Source: Paraburkholderia caledonica NBRC 102488
GTDB taxonomy: Bacteria > Pseudomonadota > Gammaproteobacteria > Burkholderiales > Burkholderiaceae
DNA length: 64,000 bases
Reading direction: 5' to 3'
NCBI RefSeq assembly: GCF_000685095.1
Contig: NZ_BAYE01000005.1
Coordinates: forward strand, 248,001-312,000
Shown here: positions 25,487 through 35,119 of the stretch, one piece after another
Layout of the letters: each line of letters begins with the position of its first letter
Position numbering within the stretch: the first letter of the stretch is position 1
Notes under the pieces: generated by a model
Told to the model about the DNA's origin: nothing
Seen by the model: only the letters and a program-made list of their open reading frames with translations
Databases searched by the model: none
Program-made: the position numbers and the translations under genes

Positions 25487-26517
25487 GTAATTCCTGCTTC
25501 GATAGTTTTTGTTTTAGATCCTCATCATCTCATTATTACTCACTTTCGCGAACTTCGGGCTTTTCGTCAAAAATTTGTACCGACGGAGTTCCTGAGTTGG
25601 CATTCCGGCGGAGGCTGTCTTGTAAGTTGGCGCAGATGCGGGCTTGCGCGGTCCCAGCCGCTGCAACCGATCGGAGGTTGCGATCGCTGCGTCAGGAGCG
25701 GAGGTCGCGCGCGGTGCATGCGCGCGCTCAACGTGGACTTCCTCATCATGTCGCGCAGTTCGGCGCCGATCCAGTCGAGCGTTTGGTCCAGTAAGCGCCC
25801 TGCTCCTGGAACTGACGGCCGTCCCGCTTTTGGTGGTGGGCGACTTGGTCAGTTCCAGCGGTTCTAGAGCTCGTGAACACGTTGACGAGCCGGTTCACGA
25901 CATCGCCATGCAGCTTTGGAACTCGTAATTCATAAGGAGCCCGCATTAACGCCATCAACAGGGAGCATCGGACCATTCGGGCCCGAGCCGATGTTGCAGA
26001 TCAACACTGCGTTCACACAGGCTTCACGTGCCTGCGCACAGTGTCACGCCGTCTGTTTCGTTCGATATGACGCACGTTTATCTGCATGCGGGCTCTCACC
26101 CGCCGTTGAGGGCTCGTCGATCACCTTAGCCCTCCGACCGACGACACGAAGCACTACAGCCTGGGACCTGTAGGTGCTACAAGCGTCCGGCGAAACACCC
26201 GCCGAAAGCACGACGCTCAGGCCGCGTATCAAAGCCATGCTCTGGTATCAGTTCAAAGCAGCCGCAACGTGCCGCAGTCTGATTAGAGGTTCCACTATCA
26301 AACGGTACCCGCACTTTGCCGCACACTTAACGTATTCTGCGCTGACGACATGAAGCGGCCGAACGAAAACCGCGGCCCCCGCTCGCGCCGCAGGCGTCAG
26401 CAGAACCCGGAAGCATCACGCGAGATCACGAGTCTAACGTCTCGTGATACGGCTTCACGCGATTCCAAAAACGCTGCGCGACCACGATCGCGCCGTCTTT
26501 TAACAAGGAGGAAGACA
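25487..26517. other. One-kilobase gene-poor region
   Basis: No frame here has a convincing start, ribosome-binding site and composition. On the minus strand between about 25580 and 25860 a stretch reads LLDQTLDWIGAELRDMMRKS, which looks like a helix from a decayed gene. Around 26075-26130 two hairpins lie close together: GCGGGC/ACCCGC and GAGGGCT-N13-AGCCCTC. The right end should contain the promoter of the DUF2147 gene. The region may hold gene remnants or an unrecognised RNA. Confidence 0.4.
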
Positions 26518-27003
26518 ATGATGCAGTTCACTCAACGCGCTCACGCGGTCGCGCTTCGCACAGCGAAACATGCAGCGTTTGCCGGTGTGCTTCTCGCCAG
26601 CGCCGTCACGGCGATGGCGCAAACGGACACTCCGGTAGGCACCTGGCAGACCATCGACGATCACACCGGCCAGCCGAAGGCACTCGTGCAGATCTCCCAG
26701 GACGGCAATGGCACGCTGAGCGGCAAGGTAGTCAAGGGTCTCGGTCCGAACGACCAGCCAGATCGCCGCTGCACCGCATGCACCGACGCGCGCAAAGACC
26801 AGCCTATTCTCGGCATGACCATCATTAGCGACATGAAAAAGGACGGTGAAGCCTGGGATCACGGGCAGATTCTCGACCCCGAAAACGGCAAGCTATACAA
26901 GTGCAAAATGCATCTGGAGGAAGGCGGCAACAAGCTCGTAGTGCGCGGATACATCGGCATGTCGTTACTTGGCCGATCGCAAACGTGGGTTCGTCAGCAA
27001 TAG
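26518..27003 (+). CDS. DUF2147-type exported protein
   Basis: A 161-residue protein. The start at 26518 follows AACAAGGAGGAAGACA; a second ATG is adjacent. The signal peptide spans about residues 1-33 and ends AVTAMA. The mature domain has DUF2147 features: VGTWQTIDDHTGQPKALVQI, a Cys pair in RRCTACTD, GMTIISDMKKDG, W(D)HGQILDPENGKLYKC, and a C-terminal RSQTWVRQQ. Members are small periplasmic beta-barrel-like proteins of unknown role, often expressed under stress or during symbiosis. It is a single gene with a terminator downstream. Confidence 0.85.
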   Translation: MMQFTQRAHAVALRTAKHAAFAGVLLASAVTAMAQTDTPVGTWQTIDDHTGQPKALVQISQDGNGTLSGKVVKGLGPNDQPDRRCTACTDARKDQPILGMTIISDMKKDGEAWDHGQILDPENGKLYKCKMHLEEGGNKLVVRGYIGMSLLGRSQTWVRQQ

Positions 27004-27042
27004 TGAATTCGCGGGGGCCACGCTGATCAATCCAAAAGACAA

Positions 27043-27082
27043 AGACAAGCGGCCGACGATATTATCGTGCGGCCGTTTGTCT
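27043..27082. terminator. Bidirectional stem-loop between convergent genes
   Basis: Long inverted repeat: AGACAAGCGGCCG and CGATA on the left, TATCG and CGGCCGTTTGTCT on the right, around 27060. The flanking A- and T-rich arms allow termination in both directions. It separates the DUF2147 gene from the convergent DUF4096-like gene. Confidence 0.65.
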
Positions 27083-27107
27083 TGATGATGTCGCGTGATT
27101 GAACTCG

Positions 27108-27578
27108 TCATGCAGCGTGTTTGAAGGGCGACGCGAAAGCAAACGGAGAAGACGGTAAGGGCTTGGCTGGTGCCGGTTTGTGCGACGTGTGCGACGCGGG
27201 CACCGTGGGCGCTGCCGGCACCGGCGCCTTTTCTACTGCGACGCTTTTCTGTTCCGCGCTCAGGTGCGTGCGCATGCGCGCCTCCATCATTGCGCAAAGT
27301 TCTTCACTCGCTGTGCCGAACAACTGCTCCATGACGCGCTTTAATACGCCTGATTCGTACCAGGCCTTGAAGCGGCGATGACAGGTTTGATAAGACGGGT
27401 ATTTGCGCGGCATGGCAGACCAGGTAGCGCCGCTATACATTACCCACAACACGCCGTTCAGAACAGACCGCGTATTGGCAAGCGGGCGTCCGCGTAGTTC
27501 CGAGCGCGGGCGCAGTTCAGGCAGCAACGGCGCAATGCGTTGCCACTCTTCGTCGTTCATGTCGCGGTAGGGGTTCAT
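27108..27578 (-). CDS. Stand-alone IS5-type N-terminal domain protein (DUF4096-like), copy 1
   Basis: A 156-residue protein starting at MNPYRDMNDEEWQRIAPLLP, with AAAGGAGAAACC upstream. Residues 5-90 are the DNA-binding N-terminal domain found in IS5-family transposases (RGRPLANTRSVLNGVLWVMY, SGATWSAMPRKYPSYQTCHR, RFKAW). The DDE catalytic domain is absent; instead there is a Pro/Ala/Lys/Ser-rich tail. No terminal repeats flank the gene. It is therefore not a working transposase and may be a domesticated DNA-binding protein. A second protein of the same type occurs at 55785. A perfect palindrome CCTAGC-CC-GCTAGG (27671-27684) lies about 95 bp upstream. Confidence 0.7.
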   Translation of the reverse strand: MNPYRDMNDEEWQRIAPLLPELRPRSELRGRPLANTRSVLNGVLWVMYSGATWSAMPRKYPSYQTCHRRFKAWYESGVLKRVMEQLFGTASEELCAMMEARMRTHLSAEQKSVAVEKAPVPAAPTVPASHTSHKPAPAKPLPSSPFAFASPFKHAA

Positions 27579-27670
27579 GGTTTCTCCTTTGTCAGATACT
27601 CGACAAAGATAGCCAGTCGCCCAAACACGGAACATCAGAGCAATCCGAATCCTGAAAATACGCCTTTCGA

Positions 27671-27684
27671 CCTAGCCCGCTAGG
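27671..27684. promoter_or_regulatory. Palindrome upstream of the DUF4096-like gene
   Basis: CCTAGC-CC-GCTAGG is a perfect 14-bp inverted repeat in the 170-bp gap between the zapE stop and the DUF4096-like start. It could be an operator or a short hairpin at the end of the zapE message; there is no U-run. Confidence 0.3.
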
Positions 27685-27749
27685 CTGAGGCGGTGTGAGC
27701 TATCGCAAAAGGAGCGTCCGCTGGCTTCCAGAAACAGCCCGGGCACCGC

Positions 27750-28847
27750 TCAGGTCAGCGACGTATCGACGATCCGGCGCGGCGCATCGAGATACTCTTT
27801 GCTCTGCATTTCGACGATCCGGGACACCGTGCGGGTGAATTCGTTAGCCATGGGGCCATCGACGTAAAGTTCCTCGGGCGGCACCGCAGCCGACATCAGC
27901 AGCTTCACCTTGTGGTCGTAGAACACGTCGATCAGCCACGTGAAGCGGCGCGCCTCCGAGGCCATGCGCGCCGACATCTGCGGCACCGCTGACAAGATCA
28001 CCGCGTGGAAACGGCTCGCCAGTTCAAGGTAGTCGTTCTGCGAACGGGGACCGCCGCACAACGTCGCAAAATCGAACCAGACAACGCCGTCTGCCTTGCG
28101 CAGCGCCTTCAACTCGCGCTTTTCGATATGCAGGATCGGGCTTTCGTCTGGAACCGCGGCGAGGCGCGCGAACGCGTCGCGCAGCGCCTTGTCGGCGGCC
28201 GCGCCGAGCGGCGTGTGATACACCTCCACCTGAGCAAGAGTGCGTTGCCGGTAGTCGATGCCCGCATCGACATTGACCACGTCCAGCTTCTCCTTGATAA
28301 GCTCGATGGCCGGCAGCATGCGGTCGCGGTGCAGGCCGTCAGGGTACAACGTGTCGGGATCGTAGTTGGACGTCATCACGAACTGCACGCCGTTTTCGAA
28401 CAGCTTGTCGAGCAGGCGGTACAGGATCATCGCATCGGCAATGTCCGACACGTGGAATTCATCGAAACAGATCAGCCGATAGCGCTTCGCAACGCGTCGT
28501 GCGAGTTCGTCAAGCGGATCGGCCTGGCCTTTCAGTTCTTCCAGTTCGCGATGCACTTCGCGCATGAATTCGTGGAAATGCAGCCGTGTTTTGCGCTGCA
28601 CCGGCACGATCATGTAGAAGCTGTCCATCAGGAAGCTTTTGCCGCGCCCTACGCCGCCCCACATGTACACGCCACGCGGCGGGTCCGGGCGGTTGATGAG
28701 CTTCTTCAACGCATTCGAGCGGCGCGACTTGTACTCGACCCACTCTTCGTAGCACCGCTGCAGACGGTCGACCGCCGCGCGTTGCGCCGGGTCGGATTGG
28801 TAGCCCCGCGTCTGCAGTTCTTTTTCGTAGTATTCGGTGACGTTCAT
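27750..28847 (-). CDS. zapE: Cell division protein ZapE (AFG1-like ATPase)
   Basis: A 365-residue P-loop ATPase. Walker A is GGVGRGKSFLMD (residues 64-75) and Walker B is LICFDEFHVSD; the AFG1-specific RLHFHEFMREVH lies between them. ZapE binds FtsZ at the division ring and lowers the stability of FtsZ filaments in E. coli under stress. The gene sits 89 bp downstream of lpd behind a terminator, so it probably has its own promoter in addition to read-through from the odh genes. Confidence 0.93.
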   Translation of the reverse strand: MNVTEYYEKELQTRGYQSDPAQRAAVDRLQRCYEEWVEYKSRRSNALKKLINRPDPPRGVYMWGGVGRGKSFLMDSFYMIVPVQRKTRLHFHEFMREVHRELEELKGQADPLDELARRVAKRYRLICFDEFHVSDIADAMILYRLLDKLFENGVQFVMTSNYDPDTLYPDGLHRDRMLPAIELIKEKLDVVNVDAGIDYRQRTLAQVEVYHTPLGAAADKALRDAFARLAAVPDESPILHIEKRELKALRKADGVVWFDFATLCGGPRSQNDYLELASRFHAVILSAVPQMSARMASEARRFTWLIDVFYDHKVKLLMSAAVPPEELYVDGPMANEFTRTVSRIVEMQSKEYLDAPRRIVDTSLT

Positions 28848-28860
28848 CGTGTTGCTGCGA

Positions 28861-28898
28861 AAAGAAAGGCGGGAGGGAGTGAACCCGCCCGCCTTTGT
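28861..28898 (-). terminator. Terminator after lpd
   Basis: On the minus strand AAAGGCGGGCGGG and CCCTCCCGCCTTT form a strong stem with a short loop, followed by TTTCTTTT. It lies between the lpd stop (28937) and the zapE start (28847). Confidence 0.7.
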
Positions 28899-28936
28899 GG
28901 TGATGCCAGAGTACGTTCAGTCAGGCGTGCGCGCGA

Positions 28937-30367
28937 TTACATGTTCAGTGCGCGCTTGTCCACGGCGAGTGCCGCTTCGCGCATGACTTCCGACAGCGAC
29001 GGGTGCGGATGGCAAATGCGGCCGATATCTTCCGACGCCGCCTTGAATTCCATCGCCACCACGGCTTCCGCGATCAGGTCCGATGCGTTCGCCGAGATGA
29101 TATGCACGCCGAGCAGTTCGTCGGTCTTCGCGTCGGCGATCATCTTGACGAAACCGTCCGCCTTGTTGATGCCCAGCGCGCGGCCGTTCGCCATGAACGG
29201 GAACTGGCCCGTCTTGACTTCGCGGCCTTCCGCCTTCAGTTGCTGTTCCGTCTTGCCGACCCACGCAATTTCCGGCTCCGTATAGATCACCCACGGAATG
29301 CAGTTGTAGTCGATATGCGGCTTCTGACCGTCGATGATCTCAGCGACCAGCACGCCTTCGTCTTCGGCCTTGTGCGCGAGCATCGGTCCACGGACCACGT
29401 CGCCGATCGCATAGACGTTCGGCACGGCCGTCGCGCAATGATCGTCGACGTCGATAAAGCCGCGTTCGTTGGCCTTCAGGCCAATCGCTTCGAGACCGAG
29501 GTTGTCGGTGTTCGGCACGCGACCGATCGACACGATCAGGCGGTCGGCTTCGAGCTTCTGCGCGTTGCCGTCCTTGTCCGTGTAATTGATCGTGACGCTG
29601 TTCTCCGTGGTCGACACTTCGCCGACCTTCACGCCGACGTGAATGTCGAGACCCTGCTTCTTGAACTGCTTGGCCGCTTCTTTTGAGAGCGCCTGGTCAG
29701 CCGCGCCGAGGAATTCCGGCAGCGCTTCGAGCACGGTCACTTCCGCGCCCAGACGGCGCCACACCGAGCCCAGTTCGAGGCCGATCACGCCTGCGCCGAT
29801 CACGGCGAGCTTCTTCGGTGCCGTGTCGAAAGCGAGAGCGCCTTCGTTGTCGGCGACAATCTTGTTGTCGACCGGAATGTTCGGCAGATGGCGTGCCTTG
29901 GAACCCGTGGCGATAATCACGTTTTTCGCCGTGACTACTTCCGTTTCGCCTTCCCCGCTCACCTCGATCTGCACGCCGGCGTCCGTCTTGCCGGTGAACT
30001 TGCCGTGACCCTTGAGCCACGTGATCTTGTTCTTGCGGAACAGGAATTCGATGCCCTTCGTCATCTTTTCGACGATGCCGTCTTTGCGGGCCATCATCTT
30101 CGAGATGTCGACCTTCACGTTTTCCACCGAGATGCCGTGGTCAGCGAGGTGATGCGATGCGTTTTCAAATTCTTCCGACGACGCGAGCAGCGCCTTCGAC
30201 GGAATGCAACCCACGTTCAGGCACGTGCCGCCGAGCTTCAGCGTGCCGGCCGGGTTCTTCCATTTTTCGATACATGCGACGGTCTTGCCGAGCTGCGCTG
30301 CGCGGATGGCGGCGATGTAACCGCCAGGGCCTGCGCCGATCACGACGACGTCAAATTCTTTGGACAT
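28937..30367 (-). CDS. lpd: Dihydrolipoyl dehydrogenase (E3) of the 2-oxoglutarate dehydrogenase complex
   Basis: A 476-residue flavoprotein starting at MSKEFDVVVIGAGPGGY; an upstream in-frame extension to 30403 is not conserved-looking. The FAD-binding GAGPGG lies at 11-16, the redox-active disulphide is Cys49/Cys54 in GGTCLNVGCIPSK, the NAD-binding glycine motif is GAGVIGLELG, and the C-terminal active-site His/Glu segment is HPHPSLSE. It re-oxidises dihydrolipoamide on E2 and reduces NAD+. It is the third gene after odhA and odhB on the minus strand, 151 bp after odhB. Confidence 0.96.
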   Translation of the reverse strand: MSKEFDVVVIGAGPGGYIAAIRAAQLGKTVACIEKWKNPAGTLKLGGTCLNVGCIPSKALLASSEEFENASHHLADHGISVENVKVDISKMMARKDGIVEKMTKGIEFLFRKNKITWLKGHGKFTGKTDAGVQIEVSGEGETEVVTAKNVIIATGSKARHLPNIPVDNKIVADNEGALAFDTAPKKLAVIGAGVIGLELGSVWRRLGAEVTVLEALPEFLGAADQALSKEAAKQFKKQGLDIHVGVKVGEVSTTENSVTINYTDKDGNAQKLEADRLIVSIGRVPNTDNLGLEAIGLKANERGFIDVDDHCATAVPNVYAIGDVVRGPMLAHKAEDEGVLVAEIIDGQKPHIDYNCIPWVIYTEPEIAWVGKTEQQLKAEGREVKTGQFPFMANGRALGINKADGFVKMIADAKTDELLGVHIISANASDLIAEAVVAMEFKAASEDIGRICHPHPSLSEVMREAALAVDKRALNM

Positions 30368-30475
30368 GACAATCCTTTTGATGGCGGAACGGCGCGCGGC
30401 CACACTTTGTGGCGCGGGTCGTTCCTGTACTGCGGAATGCGAAAGACGTGGTGCTTGCCTGATGCTTTATATGGC

Positions 30476-30501
30476 GCCGGCTCGCGCGATCGCAAGCCGG
30501 C
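30476..30501 (-). other. Intercistronic stem-loop between odhB and lpd
   Basis: GCCGGCT and AGCCGGC form a 7-bp stem around a 12-base loop. There is no U-run, so it is more likely an mRNA-processing or stabilising structure than a terminator. Confidence 0.35.
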
Positions 30502-30518
30502 ACCGGTAGAAGCGGCGC

Positions 30519-31808
30519 TTACAGATCGAGCAGCAGGCGCGCCGGGTCTTCCAGCGCATCCTTCATGGCGACGAGCGACAGTACGGCTTCACGGCCGTCG
30601 ATGATCCGGTGGTCGTAGGAGAGCGCCAGGTAGTTCATCGGGCGGATCACGATCTGGCCGTTCTCGACCACGGCGCGTTCCTTCGTTGCGTGCACGCCGA
30701 GAATCGCGGACTGCGGCGGGTTGATGATCGGCGTCGATAGCATCGAACCGAACACACCGCCGTTCGAGATCGAGAATGTACCGCCCGTCATTTCCTCGAT
30801 CGACAGCTTGCCGTCTTTCGCCTTCTGGCCGAATTCGGCGATCTTCTTCTCGATTTCGGCGAGGCTCAGCTGATCTGCATTGCGCAGGATCGGCACCACC
30901 AGACCGCGCGGCGAACCGACAGCGATACCGATGTCGAAATAGCCGTGATAAACGATGTCGTTACCGTCGATCGACGCGTTCACCAGCGGGAACTTCTTCA
31001 GCGCGTGAACAGCCGCCTTCACGAAGAACGACATGAAGCCGAGCTTCACGCCATGTTCCTTTTCGAACTTGTCCTTGTACTTGTTGCGCAAGTCCATCAC
31101 CGGCGCCATGTTCACTTCGTTGAACGTGGTCAGAATGGCGTTGGTTTGCTGCGACTCGAGCAGACGCTCGGCGATACGCGCGCGCAGACGCGACATAGGC
31201 ACGCGTTGCTCCGGGCGGTCCTTCAGCCACTGGTCGGCCGATGCCGGGCCCTTGACGTCCGGCAGCGACGGCCTGGCGGCCTTCGGTGCGGCAGCCGGTG
31301 CAGGCGCGGCGGGCTTCGCAGCCGGAGCGGCCTGGCCTGCCGTCAGCACGTCGCCCTTGGTGATGCGGCCGTCGCGGCCCGTGCCGGCGACGTCGCCCGA
31401 CGACAAGCCCTTCTCCGCCATCAGCTTGCCGGCAGCCGGCGAAGCAGCGGTGTTCGCACCCGTTGCGGATGCGGCTTGAGCAGCCGGCGCCGGTGCAGCG
31501 GCCGGGGCGGGCGTGGCGGCCGGAGCCGGTTTCACTTCGGCTTCGACAGCGGCGGCGCCTGCCTTGCCTTCCGTGTCGATCTTGGCGATGACCTGATCGG
31601 CCGTGACGGTGTCGCCGTCGTTCGCGATGACTTGCGCGAGCACGCCGGCCGACGGTGCCGGCACTTCGAGCACGACCTTGTCGGTCTCGATTTCGATGAG
31701 AATTTCGTCCTGGGCAACAGCCTCGCCGGGCTTCTTCTTCCACTGCAGCATCGTGGCTTCCGAGACCGACTCGGACAGCTGGGGAACCTTGACTTCAACA
31801 ATAGCCAT
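30519..31808 (-). CDS. odhB: Dihydrolipoyllysine-residue succinyltransferase (E2 of 2-oxoglutarate dehydrogenase)
   Basis: A 429-residue three-domain protein. Residues 1-77 are a lipoyl domain with the lipoylated Lys44 in IETDKVVLE. An Ala/Pro-rich flexible linker follows, then the peripheral-subunit-binding domain ([21 protein letters not shown], about 135-160), then the catalytic domain ending in [13 protein letters not shown] with the catalytic His400 and Asp404. It transfers the succinyl group to CoA and forms the core of the complex. It lies 143 bp downstream of odhA. Confidence 0.96.
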   Translation of the reverse strand: MAIVEVKVPQLSESVSEATMLQWKKKPGEAVAQDEILIEIETDKVVLEVPAPSAGVLAQVIANDGDTVTADQVIAKIDTEGKAGAAAVEAEVKPAPAATPAPAAAPAPAAQAASATGANTAASPAAGKLMAEKGLSSGDVAGTGRDGRITKGDVLTAGQAAPAAKPAAPAPAAAPKAARPSLPDVKGPASADQWLKDRPEQRVPMSRLRARIAERLLESQQTNAILTTFNEVNMAPVMDLRNKYKDKFEKEHGVKLGFMSFFVKAAVHALKKFPLVNASIDGNDIVYHGYFDIGIAVGSPRGLVVPILRNADQLSLAEIEKKIAEFGQKAKDGKLSIEEMTGGTFSISNGGVFGSMLSTPIINPPQSAILGVHATKERAVVENGQIVIRPMNYLALSYDHRIIDGREAVLSLVAMKDALEDPARLLLDL

Positions 31809-31912
31809 TATGAATATCCTGAATACGTATCGGGTGACGGCGCGGTGAACGACGACCGCCTGCGAACCATGTCTGCCGCGCCTGGACCTTTGTTGGTCTC
31901 CGAACGCGGCAC

Positions 31913-31935
31913 GGGAAAGCGCACTGCGCTTTCCC
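31913..31935 (-). other. Perfect intercistronic hairpin between odhA and odhB
   Basis: GGGAAAGCGC-ACT-GCGCTTTCCC: a 10-bp perfect stem with a 3-base loop, just after the odhA stop. No T-run follows on the transcribed strand, so an mRNA-stability or partial-termination role is more likely than full termination. Confidence 0.55.
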
Positions 31936-31951
31936 GGTTCGTCTGTTCTCT

Positions 31952-34813
31952 TTATTTAGCGATCGACGCGCTCTTGAGGCGGCCGAAAGCGCCTTCGACC
32001 AGCGCTTTCTGCTGCTCGTAGTGCTTCGCGTAGTAACCGACTGCCGGCGAAGCCGAAGCCGGACGGCCGCTGTATGCCAGCTTCTGTCCTTCCTTCATGC
32101 CTTCCTTCAGATGGTGCTCGATGTAGAACCACGGTCCCTGATTCTGCGGCTCGTCCTGCACCCAGACCACTTCCGTCGCGTTGTCGTACTTCTTGATCTC
32201 TGCTTCGAACTGCTTGTGGGCGAACGGATAGAGCTGTTCGATACGCACGATTGCAACGTCGTTCGCCTTTGCTTCACGGCGATGCGCGACGAGGTCGTAG
32301 TACACGCGGCCCGAACACACCAGCACGCGCTTGACCTTCTTCGCGTCGATGGTTTCCTCGACTTCGCCGATCACCGGCTGGAACGAACCCTTCGCCAGTT
32401 CCGACAGATCGGAGACGGCCTCCTTATGACGCAGCAGCGACTTCGGCGTAGCGACGATCAGCGGCTTGCGGAACAGCCGGATCATCTGACGGCGCAACAG
32501 GTGGAAAATCTGCGCCGGCGTGGTCGGCTGGACCACTTGCATGTTGTGGTCTGCGCACAGTTGCAGGAAACGTTCGATACGCGCCGACGAGTGCTCCGGA
32601 CCCTGTCCTTCATAGCCGTGCGGCAGCAGCATGGTCAGGCCCGAGACGCGGCCCCACTTTACTTCGCCCGACGAAATGAACTGGTCGATCACGACTTGTG
32701 CGCCGTTCACGAAGTCGCCGAACTGCGCTTCCCATGCGACGAACGTATTCGGCTCAGCCGTGGAGTAACCGTATTCGAAGCCGAGCACCGCTTCTTCCGA
32801 CAGTACCGAGTCGATCACCGTGAACTTCGCCTGACCTTCGGCGATGTTCTGCAGCGGCACGTAAGTGCCGTCGTTCCAGCGCTCGCGGTTCTGATCGTGC
32901 AGCACCGCGTGACGGTGCGTGAACGTGCCGCGGCCCGAGTCCTGGCCGGTCAGGCGCACGGCATAGCCGGACGCGACCAGCGACGCGAACGCGAGGTGCT
33001 CGCCCATGCCCCAGTCGAGCTTCGCTTCGCCACGGCCCATTGCGCGACGGTCGTTCAGAACGCGCTCGACGAGCGGGTGAACCTTGAAGTTTTCCGGGAC
33101 GGTGGTGATGCGCTCAGCGAGGCGCTTCAGTTCCGCGAGCGGCACAGCCGTGTCGGCCGCGTCGGTCCATTTGCGGTTCAGGAACGGCACCCAGTCCACC
33201 GCGTACTTGCTCTTGTAGTTCGAGAGCACCGGGTCGACCGTGTGATGACCTTCGTCCATCGCCTTGCGGTAGGCCTTGACGAATTCCTCGCCTTCTTCGG
33301 CCGTGATCACGCCTTGTTGCACCAGCTTTTCCGCGTACAGCGCGCGCGTGCCCGGATGCTTCGCGATGGTCTTGTACATCAGCGGCTGCGTGACAGCCGG
33401 CGTGTCCTGCTCGTTGTGACCCAGCTTACGGAAGCAGACGATGTCGACCACGACGTCCTTGTGGAACTGCATCCGGAAGTCGATAGCCAGTTGCGTGGCG
33501 AGAACGACTGCTTCAGGATCGTCGCCGTTCACGTGCAGCACCGGCGCCTCGATCATCTTGACGACGTCCGAGCAGTACAACGTGGAGCGCGAGTCGCGCG
33601 GGTCCGACGTCGTGAAACCGATCTGGTTGTTGATGACGATGTGCAACGTGCCGTGCGTGCCGTAACCGCGCGTTTGCGCGAGGTTCAGCGTTTCCATCAC
33701 GACGCCCTGACCGGCAAAAGCCGCGTCGCCGTGGATCTGCACCGGCAGCACTTGCAGGCCGCTGTCGTCGCCGCGACGGTCCATACGCGCCTTCGCCGAA
33801 CCTTCTACCACCGGGTTGACGATTTCGAGGTGCGACGGATTGAACGCGAGCGACAGGTGAACCGGGCCGCCTTCGGTCGAGACGTCCGACGAGAAACCCT
33901 TGTGGTACTTCACGTCGCCGGCCGGCAGGTCGTCGACGTGCTTGCCTTCGAATTCGGCGAACAGGTCAGCCGGCATCTTGCCGAGCGTATTGACCAGCAC
34001 GTTCAGACGGCCACGGTGAGCCATGCCGATGACGATTTCCTGCACGCCGCGTGCGCCGCCGTGACGCACGACTTCGTCCATCGACGCGATGAAGCTTTCG
34101 CCGCCTTCCAGCGAGAAGCGTTTCTGGCCGACGTACTTGGTATGCAGGAAGCGCTCGAGGCCTTCAGCAGCCGTCAGGCGATTCAGGATGTGCTTTTTCT
34201 TCTCGTTCGAGAAATTCGGCGTGGAGCGGATCGACTCCAGCTTTTCCTTCCACCAGCGCTTCTGTTCCGGATCGCTGATGTACATGTACTCGGCGCCGAT
34301 CGTGCCGCAGTATGTGTCGCGCAATGCCTTGACGATCTCACGCAGCGAAGCACGCTCGAATCCGAAATACAGATTCGTGGCGCTGAATTCCTCGTCCATG
34401 TCGGCTTCGGTGAAGTCGTAGAACGCGGGTTCGAGTTCGGGGATTGCGGGACGTTCGCGGCGCTTCAGGGGATCGAGATTGGCCCATTGCGAGCCGAGGA
34501 AGCGATATGCGCCGATGAGGGACTGCACATAGACTTGCTTTCGCGCGGTAGCGAGGTCTTCGCCGCCGGTTGCCGTGCGCGGGATGAAGGCGTTGGCCTT
34601 GGCCCGTTGCGCAAACGATTCGACGATCGGGCCATGGGCCACGTCGTTGGCATTGGTGCCATCCGATGCAGGAACGTTCTGCAACGCGTCGAAATAGCTG
34701 CGCCAGTTCTCGGGCACTGACGCCGGGTTGTCGAGATATGCTTCGTACATTTCTTCTACGTACGGAGCATTGCCGCCGAACAGATAAGAGTTCGACTGGA
34801 ATTGCTTCATCAT
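31952..34813 (-). CDS. odhA: 2-oxoglutarate dehydrogenase E1 component
   Basis: A 953-residue thiamine-diphosphate enzyme. The start is set at the ATG-ATG pair ([20 protein letters not shown]), because AAAGGTGAG lies at the correct distance; a GTG four codons earlier overlaps that site. Recognised parts: the N-terminal E1o segment with NWRSYFDAL, the substrate and ThDP regions [23 protein letters not shown] and [10 protein letters not shown], and the C-terminal transketolase-like half ([31 protein letters not shown]). It decarboxylates 2-oxoglutarate in the citric-acid cycle. It is the first gene of the odhA-odhB-lpd group, with an upstream region of about 240 bp to the next terminator. Confidence 0.97.
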   Translation of the reverse strand: MMKQFQSNSYLFGGNAPYVEEMYEAYLDNPASVPENWRSYFDALQNVPASDGTNANDVAHGPIVESFAQRAKANAFIPRTATGGEDLATARKQVYVQSLIGAYRFLGSQWANLDPLKRRERPAIPELEPAFYDFTEADMDEEFSATNLYFGFERASLREIVKALRDTYCGTIGAEYMYISDPEQKRWWKEKLESIRSTPNFSNEKKKHILNRLTAAEGLERFLHTKYVGQKRFSLEGGESFIASMDEVVRHGGARGVQEIVIGMAHRGRLNVLVNTLGKMPADLFAEFEGKHVDDLPAGDVKYHKGFSSDVSTEGGPVHLSLAFNPSHLEIVNPVVEGSAKARMDRRGDDSGLQVLPVQIHGDAAFAGQGVVMETLNLAQTRGYGTHGTLHIVINNQIGFTTSDPRDSRSTLYCSDVVKMIEAPVLHVNGDDPEAVVLATQLAIDFRMQFHKDVVVDIVCFRKLGHNEQDTPAVTQPLMYKTIAKHPGTRALYAEKLVQQGVITAEEGEEFVKAYRKAMDEGHHTVDPVLSNYKSKYAVDWVPFLNRKWTDAADTAVPLAELKRLAERITTVPENFKVHPLVERVLNDRRAMGRGEAKLDWGMGEHLAFASLVASGYAVRLTGQDSGRGTFTHRHAVLHDQNRERWNDGTYVPLQNIAEGQAKFTVIDSVLSEEAVLGFEYGYSTAEPNTFVAWEAQFGDFVNGAQVVIDQFISSGEVKWGRVSGLTMLLPHGYEGQGPEHSSARIERFLQLCADHNMQVVQPTTPAQIFHLLRRQMIRLFRKPLIVATPKSLLRHKEAVSDLSELAKGSFQPVIGEVEETIDAKKVKRVLVCSGRVYYDLVAHRREAKANDVAIVRIEQLYPFAHKQFEAEIKKYDNATEVVWVQDEPQNQGPWFYIEHHLKEGMKEGQKLAYSGRPASASPAVGYYAKHYEQQKALVEGAFGRLKSASIAK

Positions 34814-35052
34814 TTTTACGCTCACCTTTCTTCGAGTTTCTCGAGAAATAGCGGGTTACAGAACCTTCCGCGACACGGCCTGACCGTTTAGCGGATTGCG
34901 CGAATCAAGTCTTGCTTGGAAGGACCTAAAACTGGCACCCGGTGAGCATATCACATAACGGATATCGCAGATAGCAGACGGATTGCCGCTCGGGCCTTCA
35001 GCGACGGGCTTCAGCGGCAATTTCAAATAACGCGAATGCGCTCCGGAAATGT
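34814..35052. other. odhA upstream region
   Basis: The gap between the typA terminator and odhA holds the odhA promoter. TATGCT on the minus strand near 34950 could be a -10 box, but no good -35 box was found. No gene is seen. Confidence 0.35.
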
Positions 35053-35079
35053 AAAAAGCCACCCGAAGGTGGCTTTTTA
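35053..35079. terminator. Bidirectional terminator after typA
   Basis: AAAAAGCCACC-CGAA-GGTGGCTTTTT: an 11-bp perfect stem with a tetraloop and A/T-runs on both sides, 41 bp after the typA stop codon on the minus strand. Confidence 0.92.
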
Positions 35080-35119
35080 CTAACGACTCAGCCGAAGGCC
35101 AGAGGCCGTTGCGCGCTGC

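Noticed and set aside
32021..34720. 899-codon frame opposite odhA, and similar long frames opposite infB and typA
   Set aside because: All are antisense shadows of well-recognised genes.
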